From the NCBI GenBank assembly GCA_035541595.1, contig DATKNA010000181.1:1-10851 (forward strand): a stretch of 10,851 nucleotides of DNA, read 5' to 3'. Source of the stretch: DATKNA01 sp035541595 (GTDB taxonomy: Bacteria > Actinomycetota > Actinomycetes > Actinomycetales > Kineosporiaceae). The notes beneath the pieces are model-generated. The model did no database searches. It was not told the DNA's origin and worked only from the letters and a program-made list of their open reading frames with translations. Of the stretch, positions 1 through 6,394 are shown piece by piece. The position numbers were made by a program, and so were the translations under genes. The first letter of the stretch is position 1, and each line of letters opens with the position of its first letter.

Positions 1-487
1 TCGACGCCGCGGTGGCGACCCCGGCGAGCACCGAGGCCTCCACCCCGAGCGCCTCGGCCAGCGTGCTCACCACCGCCGCGACGCCCGCGGCGGCGGCGCC
101 GCCGGCGACGGCGTCCGACCCGCCCAGGGTCACCGGGGTCAGCATCACCCCCACCGCGATCCCCACGCCCGCCCCCGCCATGAGCTGCCAGTACCGGGCT
201 CGGGCGTCCTCGATGGCCCGGGCCGCGCGCTCGAGCGCGTCCGCCGCCGCACGCAACTGCGCAGACCCCTCGCCGGCATGGGCGACCGTCGCGTGCCAGG
301 CACTCTCGAAGGCGCTCCTGGCCGGCCCGTTCCACGATGCGCCGAGGGTCGCCGACCGGGTGCTCGTCCCGTCGGCGACGTGCTGGAGACCGTCCGCCGC
401 CCGCCGCCACTGCTCGGCGGCCGCCCGGACCTGTCCCGCGTCCCCCGGCGGCGGCGCGAAGCGCTGCAGCAGGCCCCCGACGTCCAC
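1..487 (-). CDS. WXG100-domain protein, likely type VII secretion substrate (C-terminus off window)
   Basis: The reverse strand is open from a GTG at 487 to the window edge (162 codons visible), with no other start before the upstream in-frame stop. The start is supported by a GAGGGGG ribosome-binding site at 493-499, five bases away. Residues about 18-100 form two amphipathic alanine-rich helices around a W-x-G turn, SWNGPA, with W52 and G54; this is the helical-hairpin fold of the WXG100/ESX family. After the second helix (ending near ARARYW, residues 95-100) come hydrophobic stretches at about 103-120 and 126-148, rich in Gly, Ala and Val. In the family, WXG100 proteins are exported by the ESX/type VII apparatus as helical dimers, and actinobacterial versions with a hydrophobic segment after the hairpin are often N-termini of longer effectors or toxins. 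That this one is an effector is inference, because the C-terminal part is not visible. It lies downstream of pepA on the same strand, with a 122-base gap. Confidence 0.72.
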   Translation of the reverse strand, partial: MDVGGLLQRFAPPPGDAGQVRAAAEQWRRAADGLQHVADGTSTRSATLGASWNGPARSAFESAWHATVAHAGEGSAQLRAAADALERAARAIEDARARYWQLMAGAGVGIAVGVMLTPVTLGGSDAVAGGAAAAGVAAVVSTLAEALGVEASVLAGVATAAS

Positions 488-492
488 CGTCG

Positions 493-499
493 CCCCCTC
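493..499 (-). promoter_or_regulatory. ribosome-binding site of the WXG100 gene
   Basis: GAGGGGG on the reverse strand, five bases before the GTG at 487. It decides the start of the WXG100 gene, for which no other start codon lies between this GTG and the upstream in-frame TGA. Confidence 0.55.
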
Positions 500-557
500 G
501 TGCCCGTCGCTGCGCGGCGACGGTCGACGGCGATAGGTGTCGTGAGGGGTCGGTGCG

Positions 558-563
558 TGACAA
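558..563 (-). promoter_or_regulatory. weak candidate -35 element upstream of the WXG100 gene
   Basis: The reverse strand reads TTGTCA here, one mismatch from TTGACA, in the 122-base gap between pepA and the WXG100 gene. No clear TANNNT -10 follows at 17-18 bases (the sequence there is ACACCT/CACCTA), so this is only a hint that the WXG100 gene has its own promoter and is not simply read through from pepA. A perfect 10-base palindrome, CAGCCGGCTG, lies next to it at 573-582. Confidence 0.2.
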
Positions 564-609
564 CGCCCAGGTCAGCCGGCTGGCGGCGCCGGGCGGAGGT
601 CGAGCGTGC

Positions 610-2187
610 TCACGCGCCCTGGGCGGCGACGTCCTCCAGCAGGCGGAGCAGGGTGCGGACCATGACCCCCGTGCCGCCGGTCGGCGTGTAGCCGTGGGGC
701 GAGCCGCCGTTGAAGGAGGGGCCGGCGATGTCGAGATGCGCCCAGGGGATGCGGCCCTCGTCCGCCGGCTCCAGGACCGCCGGCGGGGACGTGCCGGCCC
801 CCGGGACCTCGCCAGCGGATCGCCGCATGCCTACGAACTCCGCGAGGAAGAGGCCCGCCACCAGCATCCCGCCGGACCGGTCCCCGATGTTGGCGATGTC
901 GGCGACGGGCGAGTCGAGGCCGGCGCGCAGCTCGGGCGGCAGCGGCATGGGCCACAGCAGCTCGCCCGCCTCGCCGGCCATCCGGACCAGCCGGTCCCGC
1001 AGCGCGTCGTCGTTCCCCATGACGGCGCTGACGCGCTTGCCCAGCGCGACGACCTGGGCGCCGGTGAGCGTGGCGACGTCCACGATCAGGTCCGGGCCGG
1101 TCTCGCTCGCCGCCACGATCGCGTCGGCGAGCACGAGCCGACCCTCTGCGTCGGTGTTGAGCACCTCGACCGTGCGACCGCCGCGGATCCTGAGCGCGTC
1201 CGACGGCCGCTGCGCGGTGCCGGAGGGCATGTTCTCCGCGAGGGCGAGCCAGCCGCTGACCCGGACGGGCAACTCGAGCCGGGCGGCCGCGACCAGGACC
1301 GCCAGGACCGCGGCGGCGCCCGCCATGTCGCTCTTCATCTCCTGCATGGCGGATGCCGGCTTGATCGACAGGCCCCCGGAGTCGAAGGTGATGCCCTTGC
1401 CCACCAGCGCGACGTGCGCCGGCGCGCTCTCGGGTGCGTAGTCGAGCCGGACCAGCCGCGGCGGTCGCGCCGAGCCCGTGCCCACGCCGAGCAGGCCGCC
1501 GAACCCGCCCTCGGCGAGTGCTCCCTCCTCCAGCACCGTCACCTCGACGGGCAGATCGGCCACCGCATCCCGGGCCGCGGTGGCGAAGGTCGCCGGGTAC
1601 AGGTCGCAGGGCGGGGTGTTGACGAGATCCCGGGTCGTGGCCACCGCCTCCCCGACCACGTCCACCCGACCCAGGACGCCGTCGGCCTCGGGCGCGAGGT
1701 CCGGCGGTACGACCACGACGAGGTTCTCGACGGGCGGGCGGTCGCCCGCGGCCGCCTTCACCCGGTACCCGCCGAAGGCGTACGCGCCCAGCACCCCGCC
1801 CTCGGCGACCGCGGCGACATCGGCCGCCGTCCGGACCGGCAACGCCAGGGCCACGGTCGCGGTGCCCGCCAGCTCTCGGACCGCCGCGCCCGCGGCTCGG
1901 CGCAGGGTCTCCGCATCCGGACCGGCCTCCCCGAGACCGGTCAGGGCGATCACCGGTGCCGTCACCGTACCCGCCGACGGCACCCGGCGGACCTCGTCGC
2001 CACGCCCGCTGACCCCGAGCGATCTCAGCAGGGGTCCGCCCAGCGCCGCGCGGAGCCTCCCGGGCAGCCGGTCGGTGCCGAGCAGGACCGGCTCGCCGCC
2101 AGGAGACCCGTCCGCCGCGACCGCCAGGACCAGGACGTCCGCCGCGACGTCGGCGGGACTCTCGGCGGACAGGGTCACGGCAGCCAC
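610..2187 (-). CDS. pepA: leucyl aminopeptidase, M17 family
   Basis: A cytosolic metallo-aminopeptidase that removes N-terminal residues, preferring leucine and other hydrophobics, in peptide turnover. The protein has 525 residues. All M17 active-site residues are visible in the C-terminal catalytic domain: KGITFDSGG with K264 and D269, K276 in SIKP, SDMAGAA with D287, and NTDAEGRL with D346, E348 and R350. The spacing matches E. coli PepA with a constant offset of six. The N-terminal 180 residues are the less conserved cap domain. The start is GTG at 2187, set by a strong AGGGAGGA ribosome-binding site eight bases upstream. About 26 extra residues (454-479, rich in Gly, Ser, Pro) separate FVG from IPWAHLDIAG, which are nearly adjacent in the homologues I can recall. 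It is divergent from gcvT, and the WXG100 gene follows it. E. coli PepA also binds DNA; nothing here shows that for this protein. Confidence 0.95.
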   Translation of the reverse strand: MAAVTLSAESPADVAADVLVLAVAADGSPGGEPVLLGTDRLPGRLRAALGGPLLRSLGVSGRGDEVRRVPSAGTVTAPVIALTGLGEAGPDAETLRRAAGAAVRELAGTATVALALPVRTAADVAAVAEGGVLGAYAFGGYRVKAAAGDRPPVENLVVVVPPDLAPEADGVLGRVDVVGEAVATTRDLVNTPPCDLYPATFATAARDAVADLPVEVTVLEEGALAEGGFGGLLGVGTGSARPPRLVRLDYAPESAPAHVALVGKGITFDSGGLSIKPASAMQEMKSDMAGAAAVLAVLVAAARLELPVRVSGWLALAENMPSGTAQRPSDALRIRGGRTVEVLNTDAEGRLVLADAIVAASETGPDLIVDVATLTGAQVVALGKRVSAVMGNDDALRDRLVRMAGEAGELLWPMPLPPELRAGLDSPVADIANIGDRSGGMLVAGLFLAEFVGMRRSAGEVPGAGTSPPAVLEPADEGRIPWAHLDIAGPSFNGGSPHGYTPTGGTGVMVRTLLRLLEDVAAQGA

Positions 2188-2195
2188 GACGGACG

Positions 2196-2203
2196 TCCTC
2201 CCT
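2196..2203 (-). promoter_or_regulatory. strong ribosome-binding site of pepA
   Basis: AGGGAGGA on the reverse strand, eight bases before the GTG at 2187. It is close to a perfect anti-16S match and fixes the pepA start. It contrasts with the neighbouring genes, most of which have no leader. Confidence 0.75.
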
Positions 2204-2225
2204 CAGGGTCGCAGGGGTCCCGGCG

Positions 2226-2253
2226 ATGCTAGTCGGCGGCCTGGCCGGGTCAC
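2226..2253 (-). promoter_or_regulatory. candidate pepA promoter (-35 GTGACC, -10 TAGCAT)
   Basis: Reading the reverse strand, GTGACC (2248-2253) is followed after 16 bases by TAGCAT (2226-2231), a TANNNT -10. Transcription would begin near 2219 and give a leader of about 30 bases that carries the strong ribosome-binding site. The promoter sits in the 108-base divergent region shared with gcvT. Confidence 0.45.
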
Positions 2254-2283
2254 GACGTCAGGTCCGCCGTCGGTAGGGCCGGG

Positions 2284-2289
2284 TAGGTT
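2284..2289 (+). promoter_or_regulatory. -10 box TAGGTT for a leaderless gcvT transcript
   Basis: TAGGTT ends six bases before the ATG of gcvT at 2296. At this spacing the transcript would start at or next to the A of the ATG, the arrangement known for leaderless mRNAs in actinobacteria. No convincing -35 is seen. There is no room for a glycine riboswitch in such a transcript. Confidence 0.55.
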
Positions 2290-2295
2290 TCGGGG

Positions 2296-3435
2296 ATGAG
2301 CACCGCGCACCGCACGAGCGCACCCGTTCGCCGGACGACGCTGTACGACCGGCACGTCCAGCTGGGCGCCAGGCTCGCCGACTTCGGCGGCTGGGAGATG
2401 CCGATCGAATACCCGGGCGGTGGCGTGCTGCGCGAGCACGAGGCGGTGCGCGAGCGCGTCGGGCTCTTCGACGTCGGCCACCTCGGAAAGGTCGGCGTGC
2501 GAGGCCCGGGCGCCGCCGACGTCGTCGACGCCTGCCTGACCAACGCCCTGGGACGCATCGGCCCGGGTCGGGCGCAGTACAGCCTGTGCTGCGACGACCC
2601 GACCGGAGGCGTGGTCGACGACCTCATCGTCTACCTGCGGCGCGACGACGACCTTCGGCTGATCCCGAACGCCGCCAACACCGCCGAGGTCGTCCGCCGG
2701 ATGGCGGTCGCGGCGCCCGATGGCGTGACGGTCACCGACGAGCACGAGCGCCTCGGCGTGCTCGCCGTCCAGGGCCCGCTGTGCGAGGAGGTGCTCGGCG
2801 CGCTGGGCCTGCCGGTGGGGCAGCCCTACATGTCGTTCGCCGACACGACCTGGGAGGGCGCGCCCGTGACGGTCTGCCGCACGGGCTACACCGGCGAGCG
2901 GGGGTACGAGGTGCTTCCGCCGGCCGACCTCGCGCCACGGTTGTGGGACGGGCTGCTCCAGCGGGTCCGCATGCTCGGCGGCCTGCCGTGCGGGCTCGGC
3001 GCGCGGGACACCTTGCGGACGGAGATGGGCTACCCGCTGCACGGGCACGAACTCTCCTTGGAGATCACCCCGGTCCAGGCGCGCGTGGGGTGGGCGGTGG
3101 GCTGGTCCAAGCCGGCGTTCTGGGGGCGCGCGGCCCTCACGGCCGAGCGCGAGCGCGGGGCCGACCGCCTGCTCTGGGGCCTGCTGGCCCTCGAGCGCGG
3201 CGTGCCCCGGCCAGACCTGACGGTGCTGGCGCCGGCCGGCGAGGACACCGTGGCGCGGCACCAGGTGGGCGTGACGACGTCGGGGACGTTCTCGCCCACC
3301 CTGCGGCAGGGGATCGGGCTGGCCCTGCTCGCCCGGACGGTGGCCGAAGGGGACGAGGTCGTGGTGGACGTCCGCGGCCGGCCGCTGGCCTGCCGGGTGG
3401 TCAAGCCGCCCTTCGTCGCGTCGCGGCCCGCCTGA
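2296..3435 (+). CDS. gcvT: aminomethyltransferase, glycine cleavage T protein
   Basis: Transfers the methylene group from aminomethyl-lipoyl H protein to tetrahydrofolate, releasing ammonia and giving 5,10-methylene-THF. The protein has 379 residues, a normal length. Family marks in order: DFGGWEMP (29-36); FDVGHLGK (58-65), usually FDVSHMG-like, so the serine position is glycine here; GGVVDDLIVY (104-113) with the acidic pair D108/D109 that contributes the catalytic aspartate; IPNAAN (123-128); YTGERGYEV (198-206); GARDTLRTEMGYPLHGHEL (235-253); and a C-terminal beta domain with GTFSP (330-334). The GARDTLR motif favours true GcvT over YgfZ-type relatives. The start is ATG at 2296, just after a TANNNT box. 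No gcvH or gcvP is adjacent. The gene is divergent from pepA, and its 3' end is 12 bases from the end of cobS on the other strand. Confidence 0.93.
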   Translation: MSTAHRTSAPVRRTTLYDRHVQLGARLADFGGWEMPIEYPGGGVLREHEAVRERVGLFDVGHLGKVGVRGPGAADVVDACLTNALGRIGPGRAQYSLCCDDPTGGVVDDLIVYLRRDDDLRLIPNAANTAEVVRRMAVAAPDGVTVTDEHERLGVLAVQGPLCEEVLGALGLPVGQPYMSFADTTWEGAPVTVCRTGYTGERGYEVLPPADLAPRLWDGLLQRVRMLGGLPCGLGARDTLRTEMGYPLHGHELSLEITPVQARVGWAVGWSKPAFWGRAALTAERERGADRLLWGLLALERGVPRPDLTVLAPAGEDTVARHQVGVTTSGTFSPTLRQGIGLALLARTVAEGDEVVVDVRGRPLACRVVKPPFVASRPA

Positions 3436-3447
3436 GCTCCCGAACGG

Positions 3448-4209
3448 TCATCCGGCGGCGAGCACGACCAGTGCGGCCGCAGTCCCCCACTCGACCGCGG
3501 CCCCGAGCACGTCGCCGGTGATCCCGGCGAACCGCCGGACGGCGAGCGCGGCCAGCGCCACGCCCACGGCGCAGCCCCCGGCGACCGCCAGGTCGGCGCG
3601 ACCGGCGGACAGGAGCAGCCCGGCCAGCCCTGCCGCGGCGAGCGGCAGCAGCAGTGCCGGCAGCCGCGGTACCGACCCCGCGACCGCGGCACCCAGACCG
3701 GCTGCCCGAGCCGGCTGGATGCCGCGCGCGCAGAGGACGGGCAGCGTGCAGCGTCCTGCCACGGCCGCCAGCGGCAGCGCCCAGACCCCCCACACGGGCA
3801 GCCCGCGGGCGAGGGCCGCGACCTGCACGATCAGCGTCAGCACGAGCGCGGCCGCGCCGAGCGGGCCGACGTCGCCGCGCCGCATGACCTCCAGGGCTTC
3901 GGCCCGGTCCGCCCTCGCCGCCGCCAGCCCGTCGACCGTGTCGGCCACCCCGTCGAGGTGCAGTCCCCCCGTCGTCCACGCCACCGTCGCGACGCCGAGG
4001 GCGGCGGAGACGAGGTCCCCGGTCCCGGCCCGGCGGGCGAGCTCGACGACCGCCGTCCCGGGCAGGGCGACGAGGAACCCGATCAGGGGGGCCAGGCACA
4101 TCGCGACCCCCGCCACGGCCCGGTCGACCCGCTGGGGCGCCGGCACGCGGACGACGGACAGGGTGCCCGCCGCCAGCAGGGCTCCGTCCCGCAGGACCCC
4201 CGCCCTCAC
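3448..4209 (-). CDS. cobS: adenosylcobinamide-GDP ribazoletransferase (cobalamin synthase)
   Basis: An integral membrane enzyme that joins adenosylcobinamide-GDP (made by CobU) to alpha-ribazole or its phosphate (made with CobT), giving the last intermediate or product of the B12 pathway. The protein has 253 residues, the usual CobS size. The metal-binding motif GGLHLDGVADTVDGL is at 81-95 with H84, D86, D90 and D93. It is followed by MRRGDVGPLG (109-118), the counterpart of the family's MKDSRIGTFG, and GITGDVLGA (229-237), the counterpart of YTGDTLGA. Hydrophobic helices lie at about 33-52, 66-80, 117-135, 140-160, 180-200, 206-224 and 234-252. I chose the GTG at 4209 because it overlaps the cobT stop as GTGA and the sequence from VRAGVLRDGALLAAG onward is CobS-like. 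A longer frame back to 4434 runs antisense-like through cobT with Arg/Gly-rich junk. It is the last gene of cobU-cobT-cobS, so translational coupling is likely. Confidence 0.92.
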   Translation of the reverse strand: MRAGVLRDGALLAAGTLSVVRVPAPQRVDRAVAGVAMCLAPLIGFLVALPGTAVVELARRAGTGDLVSAALGVATVAWTTGGLHLDGVADTVDGLAAARADRAEALEVMRRGDVGPLGAAALVLTLIVQVAALARGLPVWGVWALPLAAVAGRCTLPVLCARGIQPARAAGLGAAVAGSVPRLPALLLPLAAAGLAGLLLSAGRADLAVAGGCAVGVALAALAVRRFAGITGDVLGAAVEWGTAAALVVLAAG

Positions 4210-5120
4210 GTGTTCGGCTCGCCCGTGGCCGGCTCGTCCGGGCCAGGCTCCCCGGCCGAGGGCAGCAGCGCCGTCGCGGCGGCCAGGAGGTCCACCGCCA
4301 GCAGGGCGGCGGTACCGTCCTCGACCGCGAGCGCCGGCCCGGGCAGCGGCGTCATCCGCATCATGCCCACGACCCGCTCGTGCAACCGGTCGGGGGCGTG
4401 CACCGGGATCTGCCACCAGTCCGGCGCCTCCCACGCGAGGGACCGGACGAGCAGGCCCACCGCAGCCGCTCCCGGCCCGTCGAGCACGACCGGCGTCCGG
4501 CGCGCCGCGGCGGCGAGCAGCAGGCCCGTGGCGGCCGCGAGCACAGGACTGCCGAGCCTGTCAAGCAGGGCGGGCGCGTCGTCGGCGAGGTCCCTGGTCT
4601 CTCGCAGGCGGTCCCGCAGGGCGACGACCTCGTCCATCCACCGGGCGTCGTCGATGAGTCCGGCCCGCGCGGGGTCCCGCGTGCCGTCCTCGGGGGCCGG
4701 CCAGCCGAGGGCGTCGACGGCGTCCGTACCGAGTTGCTGCGCCGCCAGCACCCGTCGGGCCGGGTGATCGGCCGCGAGGAGCACGAGGTCCACCCCCTGG
4801 TCGGCGAGCCGGTCCGCCGTCGACGCCCCCCAGTCGAGGGCCTCGCCGGTGCCGGCCGGCGGAGTCAGGGGGATGCGGCGCACCTCGACCCGCGGCGGGT
4901 CGGGCAGCGGACTGGTGACGCCGACCCCGACCACCCGGGTCGGCGGGTGAGCCCGGGCGTCTCCGCGCACCGACGCCCACCACACCGCGAGCTCGATGAG
5001 CCGGCCGTAGCGCGGCCCCCGCCCGGCGGAGGCGAGCGCCTCGCGGGCGGCGTCCTGAGGGTCCACCGCCGGCCAGCGCACCGCCCGCGCGAGAGCGGCC
5101 AGATCGGTCTGCGCGGTCAC
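4206..5120 (-). CDS. cobT: divergent CobT-like nicotinate-nucleotide:dimethylbenzimidazole phosphoribosyltransferase
   Basis: By position and C-terminal similarity this is the enzyme that makes alpha-ribazole phosphate from nicotinate mononucleotide and a lower-ligand base such as dimethylbenzimidazole. It has 304 residues, shorter than the usual 340-360. Recognisable parts: YGRLIELAVWWASVRG (38-53), the counterpart of LGRLEELAVWLAGVQG; the segment ALLDRLGSPVLAAATGLLLAAAARRTPVVLDG (184-215); and AVEDGTAALLAVDLL (265-279), with E267 at the position of the catalytic glutamate in the family's GEGTGAALA motif. Missing are the DHGV segment after the first motif and the GEMGIGNTT nucleotide loop; the region that should hold the loop reads LLAADHPARRV (114-124). 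The GTG start at 5120 overlaps the cobU stop as GTGA and has AGGAG five bases upstream. Assignment to the family is good; normal catalysis is uncertain. Confidence 0.8.
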   Translation of the reverse strand: MTAQTDLAALARAVRWPAVDPQDAAREALASAGRGPRYGRLIELAVWWASVRGDARAHPPTRVVGVGVTSPLPDPPRVEVRRIPLTPPAGTGEALDWGASTADRLADQGVDLVLLAADHPARRVLAAQQLGTDAVDALGWPAPEDGTRDPARAGLIDDARWMDEVVALRDRLRETRDLADDAPALLDRLGSPVLAAATGLLLAAAARRTPVVLDGPGAAAVGLLVRSLAWEAPDWWQIPVHAPDRLHERVVGMMRMTPLPGPALAVEDGTAALLAVDLLAAATALLPSAGEPGPDEPATGEPNT

Positions 5121-6289
5121 GTCAGCTCCTGGACACGCCCGGCCACGACGAGCACGACCTGTTCGCTCTCGCCGGCCAGGCGCCGTGCCAGCCCGCCCAG
5201 CAGCTCCCGGAAGGCCGCGATACCGCCGTCGGCGGGGAGCACGCCCCAGCCGACCTCCTCGCCCACCGCCACGACGCGTCGGCGGGTCTGCCGCCACGCC
5301 GCCACCAGCGCGTCCACCTCGCCCCCCACGCGCGACCGCCATCCCGGCGCATCGTCCCAGGCGCCGGCCCGGTCCATCGCCGCGGCCAGCCAGGTGCCGA
5401 GCGCGTCGACGAGGAGCGGAGGCCCGGTCTGCTCCAGCAGGCGGGCCAGATCGCCCGTCTCGTCGGTGGCCCACCAGGCGGGCCGGCGGGCCCGGTGCGC
5501 CGCGACGCGATCGGCCCATCCGTCGCCGGCCGCCTGCTGCTCGGCGTCCGGTCGCGGACCCGTGGCCGCGTACAGCACCTGAGGCTGCGCCGCGAGCATG
5601 TCCTCGGCCACCGCCGACTTACCCGAGGACGCCGGCCCCAGCACCAGCGTTCGCAGCGGTTCAGGCGAGCGCCCCGGTGGCGCGGCCGGAAAGGGCTCCC
5701 CGTCCACCGCGATCCGGGCCCCCCACCAGCCCAGCCGCCGGGTGAGGACCTCGGGTGCCAGCTCGTGGGTGAGGCCGATCGCGATGACGTCGCAGCCCGG
5801 CGCGAGGGCACCGGCGGTCCGCAGCCTGGCCAGGGTGTGGGCGAGATGCCGCGGTTCGGGCCGGCCCCCCGCCGCCCGGACGTCGATGGCGACTCCGTCG
5901 AGCCCGGCCCCGGCGAGCGCCGCCAGCGTGCCATCGGGGAGGTCCCCGGACCCCGCCGACCAGAGCAGGGCCCGGCTCGGCCCGGGCAGCCCGACCACCA
6001 GGACGGGGTGATCCGGCGAGGGCCCGGGCAGCGCCGCGATCCGGACGTCGCCGGACGCGTACCGCTCGCCGGCGCGGAGGGCGACGGGGCCGTCGGGGGT
6101 CGTGACGCGCCCCTCCAGCAGGTCGACCTCGCCGACGCGCAGCGAGGTGGCGCTCGCCGGCGTCCCGGAACGGCAGGCCACGCACGCACAGCCCGGCACC
6201 GGCCAGGGTTCCGCCGCGCTCCCCAGCACCATGACCGGGGACGGCGTCGCCCGCTCGGCAGGCACGTCGCGCTCCCCGCCGGTGTGCAT
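5117..6289 (-). CDS. cobU: adenosylcobinamide kinase / adenosylcobinamide-phosphate guanylyltransferase with degenerate MBL-like N-terminal domain
   Basis: The C-terminal half (about residues 212-390) phosphorylates adenosylcobinamide and then transfers GMP from GTP to give adenosylcobinamide-GDP. Visible motifs: P-loop GPASSGKS (218-225); H265 in RVAAHRARRPAWW (261-273), the position of the guanylylated histidine; Walker B-like LLVDALGTWLA (292-302) with D295; and EEVGWGVLP (344-352), where the family usually has NEVGxGIVP. Residues 20-200 resemble the start of PhnP-type metallo-beta-lactamase-fold proteins, with a GCACVAC cysteine cluster (C34, C36, C39), but lack the HxHxDH metal site. I recall similar CobU proteins of about 400 residues in Streptomyces. 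The start is ATG at 6289, because TACCCT lies seven bases upstream; an ATG at 6232 (before VLGSAAEP) is the alternative. First gene of cobU-cobT-cobS. Confidence 0.9.
   Translation of the reverse strand: MHTGGERDVPAERATPSPVMVLGSAAEPWPVPGCACVACRSGTPASATSLRVGEVDLLEGRVTTPDGPVALRAGERYASGDVRIAALPGPSPDHPVLVVGLPGPSRALLWSAGSGDLPDGTLAALAGAGLDGVAIDVRAAGGRPEPRHLAHTLARLRTAGALAPGCDVIAIGLTHELAPEVLTRRLGWWGARIAVDGEPFPAAPPGRSPEPLRTLVLGPASSGKSAVAEDMLAAQPQVLYAATGPRPDAEQQAAGDGWADRVAAHRARRPAWWATDETGDLARLLEQTGPPLLVDALGTWLAAAMDRAGAWDDAPGWRSRVGGEVDALVAAWRQTRRRVVAVGEEVGWGVLPADGGIAAFRELLGGLARRLAGESEQVVLVVAGRVQELT
5126..5130 (-). promoter_or_regulatory. ribosome-binding site of cobT inside cobU
   Basis: AGGAG on the reverse strand, five bases before the GTG at 5120 and inside the last codons of cobU. 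With the GTGA overlap it supports the cobT start and coupled translation from cobU. Confidence 0.55.
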
Positions 6290-6296
6290 GCGGGCG

Positions 6297-6302
6297 AGGG
6301 TA
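6297..6302 (-). promoter_or_regulatory. -10 box TACCCT for a leaderless cobUTS transcript
   Basis: The reverse strand reads TACCCT, ending seven bases before the ATG at 6289. There is no ribosome-binding site between them, so the mRNA probably begins at the start codon. This favours 6289 over the internal ATG at 6232 and leaves no leader for a cobalamin riboswitch. Confidence 0.5.
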
Positions 6303-6382
6303 CCCAGAGGGCCGACGGGTACGGGCCGGGCGGTGCGGGCGCGCCGCCGCCCCGGAGCGGGGCCGACCGGTGACCCGCTCGC

Positions 6383-6388
6383 TACCGT
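6383..6388 (+). promoter_or_regulatory. -10 box TACCGT for a leaderless small-protein transcript
   Basis: TACCGT ends six bases before the ATG at 6395. No ribosome-binding site is seen. It shares the 105-base divergent region with the cobU promoter. Confidence 0.5.
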
Positions 6389-6394
6389 GCTGCC

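Noticed and set aside
12..536. 174-codon plus-strand frame at the left edge
   Set aside because: The reverse strand carries a recognisable WXG100 protein here with a ribosome-binding site; the plus frame is Ala/Pro/Ser-rich filler.
573..582. Palindrome CAGCCGGCTG as an operator or terminator
   Set aside because: A single 10-base GC-rich palindrome is expected by chance in this composition; it has no second copy or neighbouring T run.
337..2232. 631-codon open frame on the plus strand across pepA
   Set aside because: It encodes Arg/Gly/Pro-rich sequence with no domain and is the shadow of pepA, whose full active site is on the other strand.
2188..2295. Glycine riboswitch before gcvT
   Set aside because: The 108-base gap contains two promoters, and the gcvT transcript appears leaderless; no room or sequence for an aptamer.
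6290..6394. Cobalamin riboswitch before cobU
   Set aside because: The gap is only 105 bases, shared by two divergent promoters, and has no B12-box-like sequence.
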